A DNA stretch of 64,000 bases from Clonostachys chloroleuca (lineage: Eukaryota; Ascomycota; Sordariomycetes; Hypocreales; Bionectriaceae): positions 18,972,001 through 19,036,000 of the forward strand of contig JBANAY010000003.1 in the NCBI GenBank assembly GCA_037952775.1. Reading direction: 5' to 3'. Below, piece after piece: positions 21,310-32,526 of this stretch (position 1 is its first letter; each line of letters begins with the position of its first letter). The notes under the pieces were generated by a model, which made no database searches, had not been told where the DNA came from, and saw nothing but the letters and a program-made list of their open reading frames with translations. A program made the position numbers and the translations under genes.

Positions 21310-24300
21310 TCATAGTTCATCATCCTCATCATCGTCAGACAAGAATATGGACATCCTTTTCTTTGCTCCGTCAAGATTGAAATCCTGGTCATCGACCTCA
21401 TTTTTCACACCAACGTCTTCCTGCTTGGCCGGATTGGAACGAGCCGACTCTTGTTTCACTGGGGATTGCTCTGATTTGACCCTGGTAGGAGTCTCGACCT
21501 TTGCTGGTGTCCTATCGATGTGCCGTTTCGAGTCAACATCGCCACTCTTAGTGCCACCTTGGAGATGTTCCTCTTCCTTCCTCACGAACCCTTCACTGAT
21601 TAACTTGGCCTTTCTCTTTCGATAAAAAGTGTTCAGGCAGTTTCTTCTTGATTCTTGTGACCAACCTTCCACAACCAAAGCAAACTCGGTCGCGTTGATG
21701 AAGCCAAACTCGCGTGCCATCTCGCAAAATTGCCGCAGTCGCACTTCGTCCGGGGGATTGTATGTGCCATGAAGAAGCTCGCCGTCCGTCTCCTCACCAC
21801 TATCGGCAAAGAGTGTACTCTGTCCTTCGAGGTCCCCTTCCGCATACGAAGTCATTGCCGCCCGCCTTGAAAGCTGCTCTTCAATTTTTGATGACCCAAC
21901 AACCTCTGAGTTATCATGAGTGTACTCAATACCTGCGGATTTGAGAATCGCCTGAACAGCATCTGTCTTGTGTGAGATAGCTTTGCGCGACGCTAGCAGT
22001 TTCTGCTGATCTTTAACCTTGAGAAGTTCTGCCAGCTGGCTTAGCCCGCCGTCTTCGTCATCTTCGTCATTCTCTTCCTTTTTCACCCCCAAAGCTTCGC
22101 CTTCTTCTGCTGCCTTATCCATATCAACATCGACGAGGTGAACACCAGCCTTTGTTTCGGCAATATTGGTCTTGTTGACAATCTCACGAAGAAGGCCACT
22201 ATCATCATGAAAGGTAAATATGTTGCTGAGACCAAAAATCTCACCCTTTCTCTCTGTATCTTCTTGTACACCTTTGAAATAGCGACGCTCTGAGGATGCG
22301 GTGTAACCGATATTGGCTTGCTGCTGCTTGTAAATCTGCCGAGCGTAGACAATTTCTTCTACAGTACCCAAGGAAATGAGTCTGAAGACTTCAACATCGC
22401 GAGTTTGACCGATACGATAGGCTCTGTCTTGCGCTTGAAGATCGTAAGATGGGTTCCAGTGAGGATCTACAATCACCACTTTGTTCGCTGAGGTGATGTT
22501 TAAACCCACACCCCCTGCCTTCGTCGAAATGAGAAACACAAACTGATTGGGATCAGAATTGAAGTTATCTACAGTCTCCTGCCGCGCCTCATAGCTAAGC
22601 GACCCATCTAGGTAGCTGACTGTATAGCTGGTGCTAGTAAATAGGTGCTGGAGGATTCGAAGAAGCCGAACGCTGTGCGAGAATACAAGCACTTTGTCCT
22701 GATTACTATGCCAGAACTTCAGAAGCTTTTTCAAAACCTTCCATTTGCCGCAAAATTCAGGGTTGACCAGGCTTCGAATCTGATCCCTATTATTGTAGAG
22801 TTCTTTCCATATACCGGGGACGCACGTTTGAAGAGTCTTTAGCTCTGTTTCGTGCTTTGTGTCAATGTCGGTTGTCTTTGGAACCATTAGTGTAAGATGG
22901 TTGGCGAGCTTTTGTAGAACAATCATGCTGGGAAACACGATGTTTTGCCACGGAGTCCCGCCTGGCAAGAAGCGACTACAGCACCACCCCTTTGCCTTGC
23001 CATGCTCACATGTATCGGACAATGTACGAAGGGTGTCGACCTCGCCACTGTGCAGAAAGTTCTCATAGGCTTCTTTCTGAAGATCAGTAAGAGGACAAAA
23101 TACGACCCTATCTGTCTTCTTAGGCAACTGATGAGCGATGAGGGTCTTCATACGCCGTAAGAAGTAACGGGGAAGAAGGTTTTGGACAAGTTTCTGAGCT
23201 GTCTGTCTTGCCAAGCTAAGCTGCGCCATTGTTGCATCATGAGACTGCCCAACCGTCAGTGGTTTAGTAATTGTTCGCGCCCATTCTCCTGATGTCCCAA
23301 AATGCCCAGGATTGGTCCAATCAAGCAGAGTCCAGAGTTCCTCGTAGCGATTTTGTATGGCTGTCCCGGTCAATCCGATACGGCAAAGGGCATTGATCTC
23401 CTGCATTGCCTTGGTCGTTGCAGAAGATCGGTCTTTGAGCCTATGACACTCGTCGGCGATTACTGCATCCCATTGGACCATATTGATGGAGCTCCGGTTG
23501 TTCTTGTATGTGTCGTAAGTAGTGATCATGATCTCAAGTAGGCCAGCGCGGGCTGTACCGAGGACGTCTTCCTTGTTGCTACCGTGGAAGAGGTCGACAT
23601 GCCACCAGCCCCATTTGTTCAACTCGTTCTTCCAGTTCATGATTAAAGAACCGGGGCAGATGATGAGAACCCGAGGGTACCAGCGGTCATTATATAGCCG
23701 CATCAGCCTCATCCTCCTGGAGTCACGCTCGTCTCCGGTCTTGCCGAAAGCAGCTGTTAAGAAAGCAGCGACCTGCACGGTTTTTCCCAAGCCCATGTCG
23801 TCGCCAAGTATGCCTCCTTCCTGGTAGACAAATTTCTTATGGAGAAACGCAACCCCGGTGACTTGGTAATCGCGTAGGTACCGAGCAATAGAGGCAGGGA
23901 TAAGGCCGGCTGACTGTGGCATTTCGATGTCTTTGTATGGTCTGGAGGGCTTCACGCCACTATCCCCAGTGAAATCAGGTCGCTCTTGAATATCGCAGAG
24001 CCTCCCAGACTCGTCAAAATCAACTCCAGTATAATCTGGTGGTAGCATCAAGGCAGCCTCATGATGCGCCTTCTTATTGGCATCGAACTCCCGCCTGCGC
24101 TGCTGGAGGTAATCAGGGATGCCCGATAGCTCGAGCGGATCGTCATCGCGCTCGGACTTGACACCGCCCTGCCGGCGGGATGATGACCCTCGTTTTTGCT
24201 TTCCCAGAGATTTGCGCTTCGGCTTGCGCTTCTTTGGTTTCACCGGGCCGCCATCTGAATCGTCGGTCAGATGCACCTTCTCCTCGATGTCATGCTCCAA

Positions 24301-24405
24301 CTTGCGTTTCTTGGCCGATTGCCTGCCCGCCTCATCCTGGGATCCTGATGACGATAAGTCACTATCTAAAAGATCTATCACAGGTATCGCCTTGGACGCG
24401 GGCAT
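21310..24405 (-). CDS. SNF2-family DNA-dependent ATPase, ERCC6L2-like
   Basis: Intact single-exon gene, 1031 aa. After a basic N-tail with putative nuclear localisation sequences (KPKKRKPKRK), the ATPase begins with a Q-like motif LRDYQVTGVAFLH, Walker A GDDMGLGKT (201-209), Walker B in the variant form DECH (318-321), and motif III LTGTAIQN. An insert with clustered Cys (CEHGKAKGWCCSRF) precedes lobe 2, which has DKVLVFSHSVR, STKAGGVGLNIT and the arginine-finger motif QAQDRAYRIGQTR. The C-tail is acidic and ends DDDEDDEL. The order and the post-helicase region resemble the Rad26/ERCC6-like group, most like ERCC6L2, which works in DNA-break repair; that assignment is from memory of the family and less certain than SNF2 itself. 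Confidence 0.9.
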   Translation of the reverse strand: MPASKAIPVIDLLDSDLSSSGSQDEAGRQSAKKRKLEHDIEEKVHLTDDSDGGPVKPKKRKPKRKSLGKQKRGSSSRRQGGVKSERDDDPLELSGIPDYLQQRRREFDANKKAHHEAALMLPPDYTGVDFDESGRLCDIQERPDFTGDSGVKPSRPYKDIEMPQSAGLIPASIARYLRDYQVTGVAFLHKKFVYQEGGILGDDMGLGKTVQVAAFLTAAFGKTGDERDSRRMRLMRLYNDRWYPRVLIICPGSLIMNWKNELNKWGWWHVDLFHGSNKEDVLGTARAGLLEIMITTYDTYKNNRSSINMVQWDAVIADECHRLKDRSSATTKAMQEINALCRIGLTGTAIQNRYEELWTLLDWTNPGHFGTSGEWARTITKPLTVGQSHDATMAQLSLARQTAQKLVQNLLPRYFLRRMKTLIAHQLPKKTDRVVFCPLTDLQKEAYENFLHSGEVDTLRTLSDTCEHGKAKGWCCSRFLPGGTPWQNIVFPSMIVLQKLANHLTLMVPKTTDIDTKHETELKTLQTCVPGIWKELYNNRDQIRSLVNPEFCGKWKVLKKLLKFWHSNQDKVLVFSHSVRLLRILQHLFTSTSYTVSYLDGSLSYEARQETVDNFNSDPNQFVFLISTKAGGVGLNITSANKVVIVDPHWNPSYDLQAQDRAYRIGQTRDVEVFRLISLGTVEEIVYARQIYKQQQANIGYTASSERRYFKGVQEDTERKGEIFGLSNIFTFHDDSGLLREIVNKTNIAETKAGVHLVDVDMDKAAEEGEALGVKKEENDEDDEDGGLSQLAELLKVKDQQKLLASRKAISHKTDAVQAILKSAGIEYTHDNSEVVGSSKIEEQLSRRAAMTSYAEGDLEGQSTLFADSGEETDGELLHGTYNPPDEVRLRQFCEMAREFGFINATEFALVVEGWSQESRRNCLNTFYRKRKAKLISEGFVRKEEEHLQGGTKSGDVDSKRHIDRTPAKVETPTRVKSEQSPVKQESARSNPAKQEDVGVKNEVDDQDFNLDGAKKRMSIFLSDDDEDDEL

Positions 24406-24825
24406 GGCTGTGGTAAATTAAATTTCGCGGGCAAGTTCAAGTGCCCGCGTTGAGAGGACGGAAGACGCGTGCTGTTTAGAGAGACGCGGCATGACGTGCT
24501 GATGTACAAGATAAATTGACTGTCTGCCTAAAACTGGCCCCTAAAACGTAACGGGTACCTCCTTCCCAAAACCCACCATGCGAATCGCAACCAGAATAAT
24601 AAGAAAATGCACGAAAAAAAAAAAAGGGCAAGAGAAGAATATAAGTTTGCCATCGTAGATTCCAAAATGATTTCTTTCAATTTCCTCCCAAGAGAATTGC
24701 CCTCTAGATTCAACAAAGAGTGCTCTCGCTAGAGGCAGCTGGAATTCCTGCACCCCCTTTACTCCCTACAGTGGTGGGAAATACAATTCTGCTCATAAAA
24801 AGAAATCATATTCACGCCTTCATTT
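24406..24825. other. Intergenic: SNF2 gene promoter and methyltransferase 3' flank
   Basis: No gene seen. A run of 12 A lies at 24614-24625. Confidence 0.6.
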
Positions 24826-25821
24826 CTATTGTTTCGTCAAGGTGCCCCAGACATGAGGCAGAAGCTGATAAACCGGATCACTTGCTGGTTTGACCAAGTC
24901 GATGGCAGACCATGAGCCTGCCTCCCTCAGATGCTTTCCAGTGTCATTGCACAGGCGACACGACCCGATGAAAAAGGACCACGGCACATTCACAAACCCT
25001 GAAGAGAAAGGTTAGCCGGGGGGTCAATCAGATAAAGCTGCGAATGAAAGCTTACGCTGGTAGAGGCTGAGAAATGTCTGCATAAGCCCACTCCTCTGGA
25101 CCTTGACGTGTTCATACACGTACCACCTGCCACCCGGCTTGAGCAGCTTGTAAAGTGCCTCGATGTTCTCCTTTTGATCCGGAACGCTGCACAGACACAG
25201 AACGGAAACAATGCAATCGATGCTGCCAGGCTCAATCGCCTCGCCTCCGAAGGCAGACGGATCACTGAGCGATTCAATACCAACAGGCACCACCTCATAG
25301 ATGTCGTCGAGCCCAATATCCTTGACGCGCTTTCGAAGTGCCCTGACAGATTCAGGATTCGGTTCCACGCCGTAAATCTTGGTGATAGCACTGCTGGCCA
25401 TTCTCTTTCGCACACCTGACGCCCCCTCACCCCTGAATGTGTCATTGGTGGCATTGCCGCTTGTGTTGATTTTGCAGAAAACATCTGCCCACATGCCAGA
25501 CCCCGCACCAATTTCAATCACCTTGCCTGACACTGGGAGCCCGACGACATGGTCGTGTGCCTCGCCATCTTTGACTCTGCCCTCCAAAAGGGGGATTACT
25601 CGAACCTCCGCATGGGCCTTGACCATGGGCCCAGCAGTGGCCCAGAAATGCCCAAATAGCGCATCACAAAAGGCCGAGGGGAGCAAGAGACCCCGCCAGT
25701 CACGATTACGAATCAGGGTTCGGATTGTCAGGGGGATGTGGCTGGCAGAGATGGCCATGAAAACCCATGGGTGAGTAAGGGTGCTGAAGAGCTGCTGGAT
25801 GGTCTCCAGTGTCGTCGTCAT
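24826..25821 (-). CDS. Membrane-anchored SAM-dependent methyltransferase (METTL7-like)
   Basis: Class I methyltransferase. Exons are 25821-25056 and 24998-24826 (57-nt GT-AG intron), giving 312 aa. The N-terminus (HPWVFMAISASHIPLTI) is a likely membrane anchor. SAM-binding motif I is VIEIGAGSGMW (102-111), followed by IYGVEPNP and the motif IV region SIDCIVSVLCLCSVPD and LLKPGGRWYVYEHV. The C-terminal exon has a SCRLCND motif, common in METTL7/TMT1-type thiol methyltransferases and their fungal relatives. The substrate cannot be read from the sequence. The Met at 25821 is the first ATG in frame. Its neighbours (SNF2, hydrolase) point in the same direction but are separated by several hundred bases each, so I do not infer a shared pathway. 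Confidence 0.85.
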
Positions 25822-26163
25822 TGTTTTATTCTTGTGGCCCTTCTCGGCCAAACGTCAGTGACAATTTTTTATGGGAAAAAGGGATGGATAGGTAATTGTG
25901 TGGAAGTGACAGTCAAGGGGGTAGCTGATCAAGATCCCAAGCGTGCTTGTTACATGCGTCTAACAGATAAGACCTAACTTGTTAGATGAATAATCCTCCG
26001 CCGCTGAATAGAATAATTGTCCGCGTGCGGGGCCGTGCCGGGGCCGGAATCACGGTCTGCGCCAATGCCTTTATATTTACACCTTGAAATTTAACTTATA
26101 GGAGGCCTTAATTGGTTTCTAGTAAACATCAAATATCCTAAAGCCTTCTTCTTGACCTGCTCA
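25822..26163. other. Intergenic: methyltransferase promoter and hydrolase 3' flank
   Basis: A short non-coding stretch; no motif recognised. Confidence 0.6.
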
Positions 26164-27482
26164 TCAAGAATCGGAAATCTTCTTGACAAATTTGACAATC
26201 TTCTCATAATAGTCTACGGCTTTGGGATGAGCAGGAAACATGAAAAAGCAGTGCGGCAGCCCAGGATAGACGTGAACCTCTGTGTCAACACCCTCATTTT
26301 TGAGTCTCTCTGCATATGCAAGACCCTCGTCCCTAAAGATATCATAGCCGCCCACTATAATAACTACTTGTACAAATAACAATTAGCGCCTGCGCGGAGC
26401 CAGCGAGAGGAAAACTTACGAGCCGGGGGCAAGCCTCTGAGAGACGGAGCCAGAAGAGGCGAAAGTCTCCAGTCATCAGTTAGATCTGGCATATACTGAT
26501 CCAAGAACCATTCCATGCGCAGTGGATTGACCAAGCTAGCAGTTGCATTCTGTTGGTAGCTTAGGAGCTCATACTTATCCTTAGGAAAGAATTTTGGGTG
26601 GCAGGTAACAGGAAATGTCAGAATTTGACCAATAATGCCGGTGATACCCTCATCTCGTGCCATGATAGCGACAACACTGGCCTTCATGATTCGCGATTTC
26701 AATTAGCCTCGTTCTGGAACTTGTACCAGCCATTAGAAGAGGTAGGACGTACAATGTTTGCTCCAGCGCTCCCACCATTAACCAGTATCTTCTCTGGGTT
26801 CACTCCCAATAACTCGGCGTTAGACGCTGACTGTTCGGTGGTTTAAGCATATACTCAGACAATCAAACACAAGGGTAAGTATCCATATCGAATCAAAGGG
26901 TAAGCTCACCCATTTCAAAGCATCAAGACAGTCATTAGCAGAATGGGGAAATTTGAACTCTGGCGCCCTGAGAATAATTAGAACGATAACCACTGATTTA
27001 GTCTTGAATGGATTAAAAATCTAAAACACAGATACTCACATTCGGTAGGCGACGCTCACTACAACCGAGTTTGTCCTTGCTGCAAGAACCAAGTTTTCGG
27101 GGTGTTCTGTGCAGTGCCCTCCAACCACCCATCCTCCGCCGTGGAACCGCATTACCAGCGCCGAACCCGACTTCTTCTGGTTGGCGCGATAAATCTTGAC
27201 TTCAATCTGAGTTCCGTCTCTCATATGGATTTGTTTGGTTTCAGTGACAACATCCTCGCCCTCTTTGGGCCAGTCAGGAGGCGGCGATGAATTACTAGTC
27301 CAGAAGCTGCGAAAGGTTTCGAGAGAATGGGCCGGATCCCAGATTTGGTCAACGAACGCATCGATATCTGGTTTCATCTTGAGGAAGTCGGCGTCGATCT
27401 CACTAAGGTGCCCATTTTTAGGCCCAGGTTTGAAGTTGGGATCCAATGGCGCATATTCGGGTTTATCTTTGGTGACCACCAT
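26164..27482 (-). CDS. Alpha/beta hydrolase-3 family esterase (HSL-like)
   Basis: Carboxylesterase of the hormone-sensitive-lipase type. Five exons: 27482-27040, 26967-26910, 26830-26753, 26681-26420 and 26366-26164, with GT-AG introns of 53-79 nt, giving 347 aa. The oxyanion-hole motif HGGGW is at 114-118. The nucleophile is Ser188 in GGSAG, and the likely triad partners are Asp289 (GGYDIFRDEG) and His319 (PGLPHCF). There is no signal peptide, so it is probably cytosolic. Such enzymes take short acyl esters, and their substrates are usually unknown. All catalytic residues are present. The exon phases fit throughout, which supports the model. Confidence 0.88.
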
Positions 27483-28269
27483 CTTGGCTGCTGATTTAGA
27501 AGCTGTTGTATTACGCTGAAACTGCCAAACCGCAACCTGAACACAAATCCCATGACGTCTAATCTATGGATATTTGTATTTTTAGAAGAACTGGCCCTGG
27601 ATCATCAAATCCGAGGACTCTGCTCGTTTTCCAATGAGAAATCGCTACTGATTCATCCGCCTCCTATCCCAGAACCGTCTGTTCGGCTAACATTCTCCGC
27701 ACTATAGAGGGGTGCTATTGTACCGAGCCTGGACGAGAAATGAATCGAGTTACCCAGATTCGATGAAAATAAGAAAAAAATAGTATTGCTTCTCTGGCAT
27801 GTTTCCCGAATCGAGGATGGTGGCGGTGGTCAGATACTGAGTAAGATGTGGTACTTTCTGGTTAATTGGTAGGCAGGCATGATGCCAACTGGCGAGCTAG
27901 TCTCTATATGCCCTTGAATTTTATCTTTAATCTTTTGGCCGTTACTCCAAACTCCCGAAATTTAACCTATGAATGCCCTTGGTGCTTCGAAATGATGTTG
28001 GTTCCTGTGGCATGTCGCAATATTGTGTGCCGACAGCAGCTCCCCCCTCCCCCCACAACAAAGCTTGGGACTTGCTGCGCATATGTAATGGCACCGGCGC
28101 GAGATTCTCTCGAAATAGACTGGCAGACATCATTGAACCGACTGATCTAGATGATTCTGCTGGCTGAATGCCATACCCATATCCGAGGAGTGCCAAGACT
28201 GCAATGTTTTCTTTACCCGTTGTTGTCGATTGCCCGGCAGTTCCAACTCGCAAAATTTCCCAATTCGTC
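27483..28269. other. Intergenic: hydrolase promoter and IMP3 3' flank
   Basis: About 0.8 kb with no gene recognised; a C-rich tract (CCCCCCTCCCCCC type) lies near 28045. Confidence 0.6.
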
Positions 28270-28874
28270 TCACAGAAGCTCAAAGTCGTCAAGCTGATCT
28301 CTGTACTTCATAATGTTCCTCTTGATCTTGCTGCCCACTGACCAAGTGACGAAATCCTCGGTCGTCCGCGTTACCAGGTACGCAGAATCTGTGACCGTCT
28401 CAGTTCCAACTCTCACATGGCCTTGCTCGACCATCTTAGTCGCCGCCTGCACCGTCTCCGCCATTCGGAGTCTCGTCATGACCACGGGTAACCGCCGGCG
28501 GGCAAAGGCACTGACTGTTGCGCCGTGTTCCACAGCGCTGAGCTTTGATGCTGACGAGAGGATTCCCATGTCGTATAGTTTGTTCAGGAGAAGCCCCTCG
28601 TGCTTTCGGCGGACCGCATTGTCTGGGGGCAGAAGAGAGAGTCGGTGGGCAAGCTGTCGCAGGGACTATGAAGGTTAGATAACCAAGGATATGCAGCATG
28701 GTGTGAATATAAACTTACGCCGCAGATGCGATTATACTTGGCATAATCTTCCGGCTTCTGGATCATATACCGTCTAATGACGGCCTTATCGCGATGGTCG
28801 CCGTCTTGCTTGTACGAGATAAAGTCGACTTTGCGCAGGAGCTTCTGCTCGTGATGCTTGAGTTTCCTGACCAT
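28270..28874 (-). CDS. IMP3: U3 snoRNP protein Imp3
   Basis: Component of the SSU processome: it helps U3 snoRNA pair with pre-rRNA for 18S processing in the nucleolus. Exons are 28874-28719 ([22 protein letters not shown]...) and 28665-28270, separated by a 53-nt GT-AG intron, giving 183 aa, as in yeast. An N-terminal uS4-type segment is followed by the S4 RNA-binding domain ([23 protein letters not shown]) and the ending DDFELL. The length and the start MVRKLKHHE are invariant in the family. It is transcribed away from bS18m across a 319-bp shared promoter. Confidence 0.96.
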
Positions 28875-29193
28875 GGTGAAAGCGCAACAACTTCTCCCGG
28901 CTTCAAGGCTGGCTACTTTGTTACAGCAGTCGCGGAATGTACGAGATCGCCAAAGAAAAAAGTGCGCGACAAAAACTTATTTGGTTGTGGCAATCTGTAG
29001 ATATACAGGAAAATAAGTGATGCTGTCGAGACCCCAGATTCAAGAAAAAAAAATTAGGTGGGGCGAGTGCGGAATGGTGCAGGACGGATTATTCCGAGTT
29101 TGGGTGGCGTCAAAAAACCTCCAAACCGAGCTTCTGGCTATCACCACTGAGGTCAGCTCACGAGACAACAATCTGCACCTCAACCGGCCCGCC
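28875..29193. promoter_or_regulatory. Compact bidirectional promoter IMP3 / bS18m
   Basis: Only 319 bp separate the start codons of two divergent ribosome-related genes. The region contains an A-tract (29044-29052) that could be a nucleosome-depleting element. No specific binding motif is identified. Confidence 0.7.
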
Positions 29194-29936
29194 ATGCCTC
29201 CCCGACTACCAATTCTGAGCGCTCTTCGCGCCTCAGTCAGATCGATCAATTCTCGAGCATTTTCTTCCACCGCCGCTGTCGCCTTGCCCCCTCGCGAGGC
29301 CCCATCCGCTCACCCACATCATCCCACCAGCACACAACAACCCTCGTCGACAAGCAGTCTGTTGTCTCTCAACCGCCCCAATCGTCGAGCCGGCCCCAAA
29401 GATCGAGGAGCTGGTGTCAGTGTTGCTGAAAAAATGGTGAGCCGAGCCAAGGAACGCGCTGAGGCTGATCTCCAGGCCCAGCAAGCCAACCAAGATCTGC
29501 GACGGGAGGAGCAGCTTTCCAAGGCATATCTGCGGGAGATGCCACGGTTTTGGAAGGTTGGAGATGTCTACTCGCCCCACGACTTGAGTCCTGTAGAGAT
29601 GCAGAAGTGGCGTCGCAGGGCAGAACGTCGCGGTGATATTATCGATGCACTGGGCATCAACCCTCTTGACATGTACAAGGTAGGGCATATTTCCCCATCC
29701 TCTTTCCATTGCCTGGAGGGGGTACTTGATTTAACATAAAACAGAATTTTTCTGCAATCGCCGAGTTCACGAGATCCTCAGGCCAGATCATGCATTCCAG
29801 ACAGACAGGCCTCCGACCGGTCAACCAGCGTAAGCTCGCCAAGATGATCCGCCGGGCACAGGGAATGGGCATCTACCCCAGCATTCACAATCACCCTGAA
29901 ATGATTAGGGACCAATTCTATCCCCCGGGCCTATAA
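29194..29936 (+). CDS. RSM18: Mitochondrial small-subunit ribosomal protein bS18m
   Basis: Structural protein of the mitochondrial 37S subunit. Exons are 29194-29679 and 29745-29936 (65-nt GT-AG intron, phase 0), giving 225 aa. The N-terminus is a mitochondrial presequence (LPILSALRASVRSINSRAFSS), followed by a long basic, Gln/Glu-rich extension found in fungal Rsm18. The S18 core sits mainly in exon 2: NFSAIAEFTRSSGQI, LRPVNQRKLAKMIRRAQGMGI, then a fungal tail. The start at 29194 is chosen because the presequence begins there. It shares its promoter with IMP3. Confidence 0.93.
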
Positions 29937-30077
29937 TGGCGATGGGGGAGCAATCTACGTATTGAATGATTTGTACAATAGCACTTCGGCCTCTCTGGTA
30001 TACGTTACAGCGTCTTCTATGTACCTTAGACGCGATGACATCTTCCATCTACTATGTATACACTTTTGTACAGAAAT

Positions 30078-32526
30078 TTAGGCTTCCAAGACCCTATTTA
30101 ATCTGAATTGGCACAATCCATTCTCTGTCATCCGACGTCCCTTCTTTTTCAACTCCGCCCATTGTTGGTGATATCTTGTTTCGGCCCATTCCTGGAATTC
30201 TGCTTGCAACTCCTGTCCCGGCAACGCGTTATAGGTGACGCCCAGTCTGCGCATATCGAGTCAGTATCCGGAGTCTTCGAATAGATGGAGAGGGAAGTTT
30301 TTGAATCAGGAGAACTCACACCATGGCATCCGGATCCGACCCAGTGACAGAAGCCATTTTCATGATCAGACCCCGGACCTCTTTCTCATGGCCACTACCA
30401 GCAATCGCACCGATGTAGGCCATATAAACCGAGGGAGGGACCTCTAAATCCATCAATTCGATTTTATCCCATATTTGGCGAGCTTGTTTGTCGCCGTTCG
30501 ACTTCTTTTCCAGAGTCCAAAATACTGCTTGTAATGACTCGTACGAGGGTCCTTCTGCCGACTGTGTAATCTCGTGCCAAAAGTCTAGAGCTTTCAAAGA
30601 GCGGCCACAGCTTGTATGTGCCAGCATGAGAGCTGTATATAATTTGGTATTGGGCTGTACCCTTGTGTCCATCTTCAGCATGTTATGTATCATCTCTGTA
30701 CCTTCACGATCGGGATGCTTGGCAAAGCCTTCAAAGCATTGCACATATGTATCCAAGGTAGGCTGGTATGCCCTATTCCGATGTTGACGCATATGCCCAA
30801 ACACATAGGTTGCCATGTCGGGTCTCTTGCGGTCGAAGAAATTTTGTAGAAGCTGAATCCGACGCTCAAAGCTCAGGTCTTGGAAGAATTGGCCAAGAAG
30901 TTGATAGGCGCCCCAAGCACGCGAAGTACTAGTATTGCGGTCAAGGCAGAAAGAGACAAAAGAGGCCTGGACAACCTCGCGCTGGGCCTCGCTGTATAAG
31001 AAGGCGTGTACAGAGAGAATATCCATGACGTCGAAATTCTGCTCATTTTCTAAAAACCTCAGGCAAAGCGAGGCAACAGTGGCGGGTTCAAGATGTATGC
31101 GCTCATCTTCCACGGCTGTTAGGAGCTCAAGGATATGACCAAAATCAGAGGGCTGTTGACGACAAAGCAAGAGAAGATACTCATTCATGGTGCTAAAATA
31201 CTCCAGCCAAACACCGTTGGGCGCGCTGGCACCGATTGACCCAGCTTCCTGAAGTCTCTGAAACGCAACTTTGGCATCTGCAAGAGAGCCAGACGAGATG
31301 TACAGAGATAGGAGAACGAGATAAGTCTCTTCGTTAGGCCGAACACCCTGCTCTTCAGATAACTCAAAAATAGATTTAGCTAGGGCCAGGTCAATCATTT
31401 CCGTGGCGGCTCGAAGGAGCGAGTTAAATGTTTCGATATCCGGGGTCAATGGGCCATCGAGGCTAAGCATGTGAGACATTATTGGTTTAATCTCGCCCAG
31501 AGTCATGCCTGCCAAGAGCATTGCCCGGAGCAGAGCATCCCAAAATCTCTTTTCCGGATGCTCCTGTCCAAGCTCAAGGAGAAGCGGCTTTACCCATTCC
31601 TGGAGGTTATTCCTTGTTGCAAAACTAGCCACCGCTTGATAAGACTTGACAGTCTTGCGACCCTTTGACAGAGGTTTTGTAAACCATTTTTGGGTTTCGG
31701 GGATACGGTTTCTCTTAGCAAAAAAATCAACAATGGCCTCTTGCATTCCGTTGGCGTATGCGTAGCCATTGCTGTCAGCAAACTCAATGAGATTTACGAG
31801 TTGATCTTCATTCCCTTCCCTTGCAAGCCCCTTAGCAACCGACGGGACCACACTTTTCGCCCCAGTTGTGTATGAAGAGTAAGAGGGTGCGTCCCATTTC
31901 GCATACAACTCTTGGAGAGCCTCATTTGCTCTCCCAAAACGGCTCATCGAGAGCAGGAGGTAGCTCCAATACCTTGGCTCTTCCGAAGGCTTTTCTAAGG
32001 ACTCGACTGAAGCGGTATAGAGAACTTTGGCGAGTTTGAGATGTTCTTCACTTCGTTCCATAGGTTCGATTTCGAGCAGAACCTTTCCCGCTAGGAGCAG
32101 GTCCGAGGGCGAGAGGCGCTTTTCTTCGGATCGATCGGGCGCTGAGAGGTATTCGAGTAGTCGGCGGCATTGCATGGCTTGTGTGGTATTGAAGGGTATC
32201 TTGTTTTTAATTTTGGAGTGCAGAAAACTCCTCCAAGCAAGGATTAACTCCTCCCGTGGCTGCGGCCGTAAATTGTCGAGCATTCGACTTCTCCAAACCA
32301 TAATTTGCATCCATCCTGGCTCATATTGGGGCTGTCGGATCTCGCGCGGAGGCTTCTTGAACAGAACGTCGAGGAAGGTTCGTCGAAACTGGTTCCTCCT
32401 TATGAGGGACTCGGGTGTAAATTGACGGCGAGGGAGGGAACCAGCCGCATAGGCAGCGCAGGAAGGCGCGATGGCGGCGCGACTGACGACTAAGTGTCGG
32501 GCATGTCGGGCGAGGTTAGCCCTCAT
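30078..32526 (-). CDS. PPR protein, complex I intermediate-associated protein Cia84-like
   Basis: Mitochondrial pentatricopeptide protein of 791 aa. Exon 1 is 32526-30320 and exon 2 is 30246-30078 (73-nt GT-AG intron). The N-terminus is a basic, Arg/Ala-rich presequence (MRANLARHARHLVVSRAA). The body is a series of PPR helical pairs, for example TPDIETFNSLLRAATEMIDL, VRPNEETYLVLLSLYISSG and VQPNTKLYTALMLAHTSCG. The C-terminus (ALPGQELQAEFQEWAETRY) resembles Neurospora CIA84, which is needed to assemble the membrane arm of respiratory complex I. PPR membership is clear; the CIA84 orthology is from memory and should be treated as probable. It is divergent from the aldo-keto reductase gene. Confidence 0.82.
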
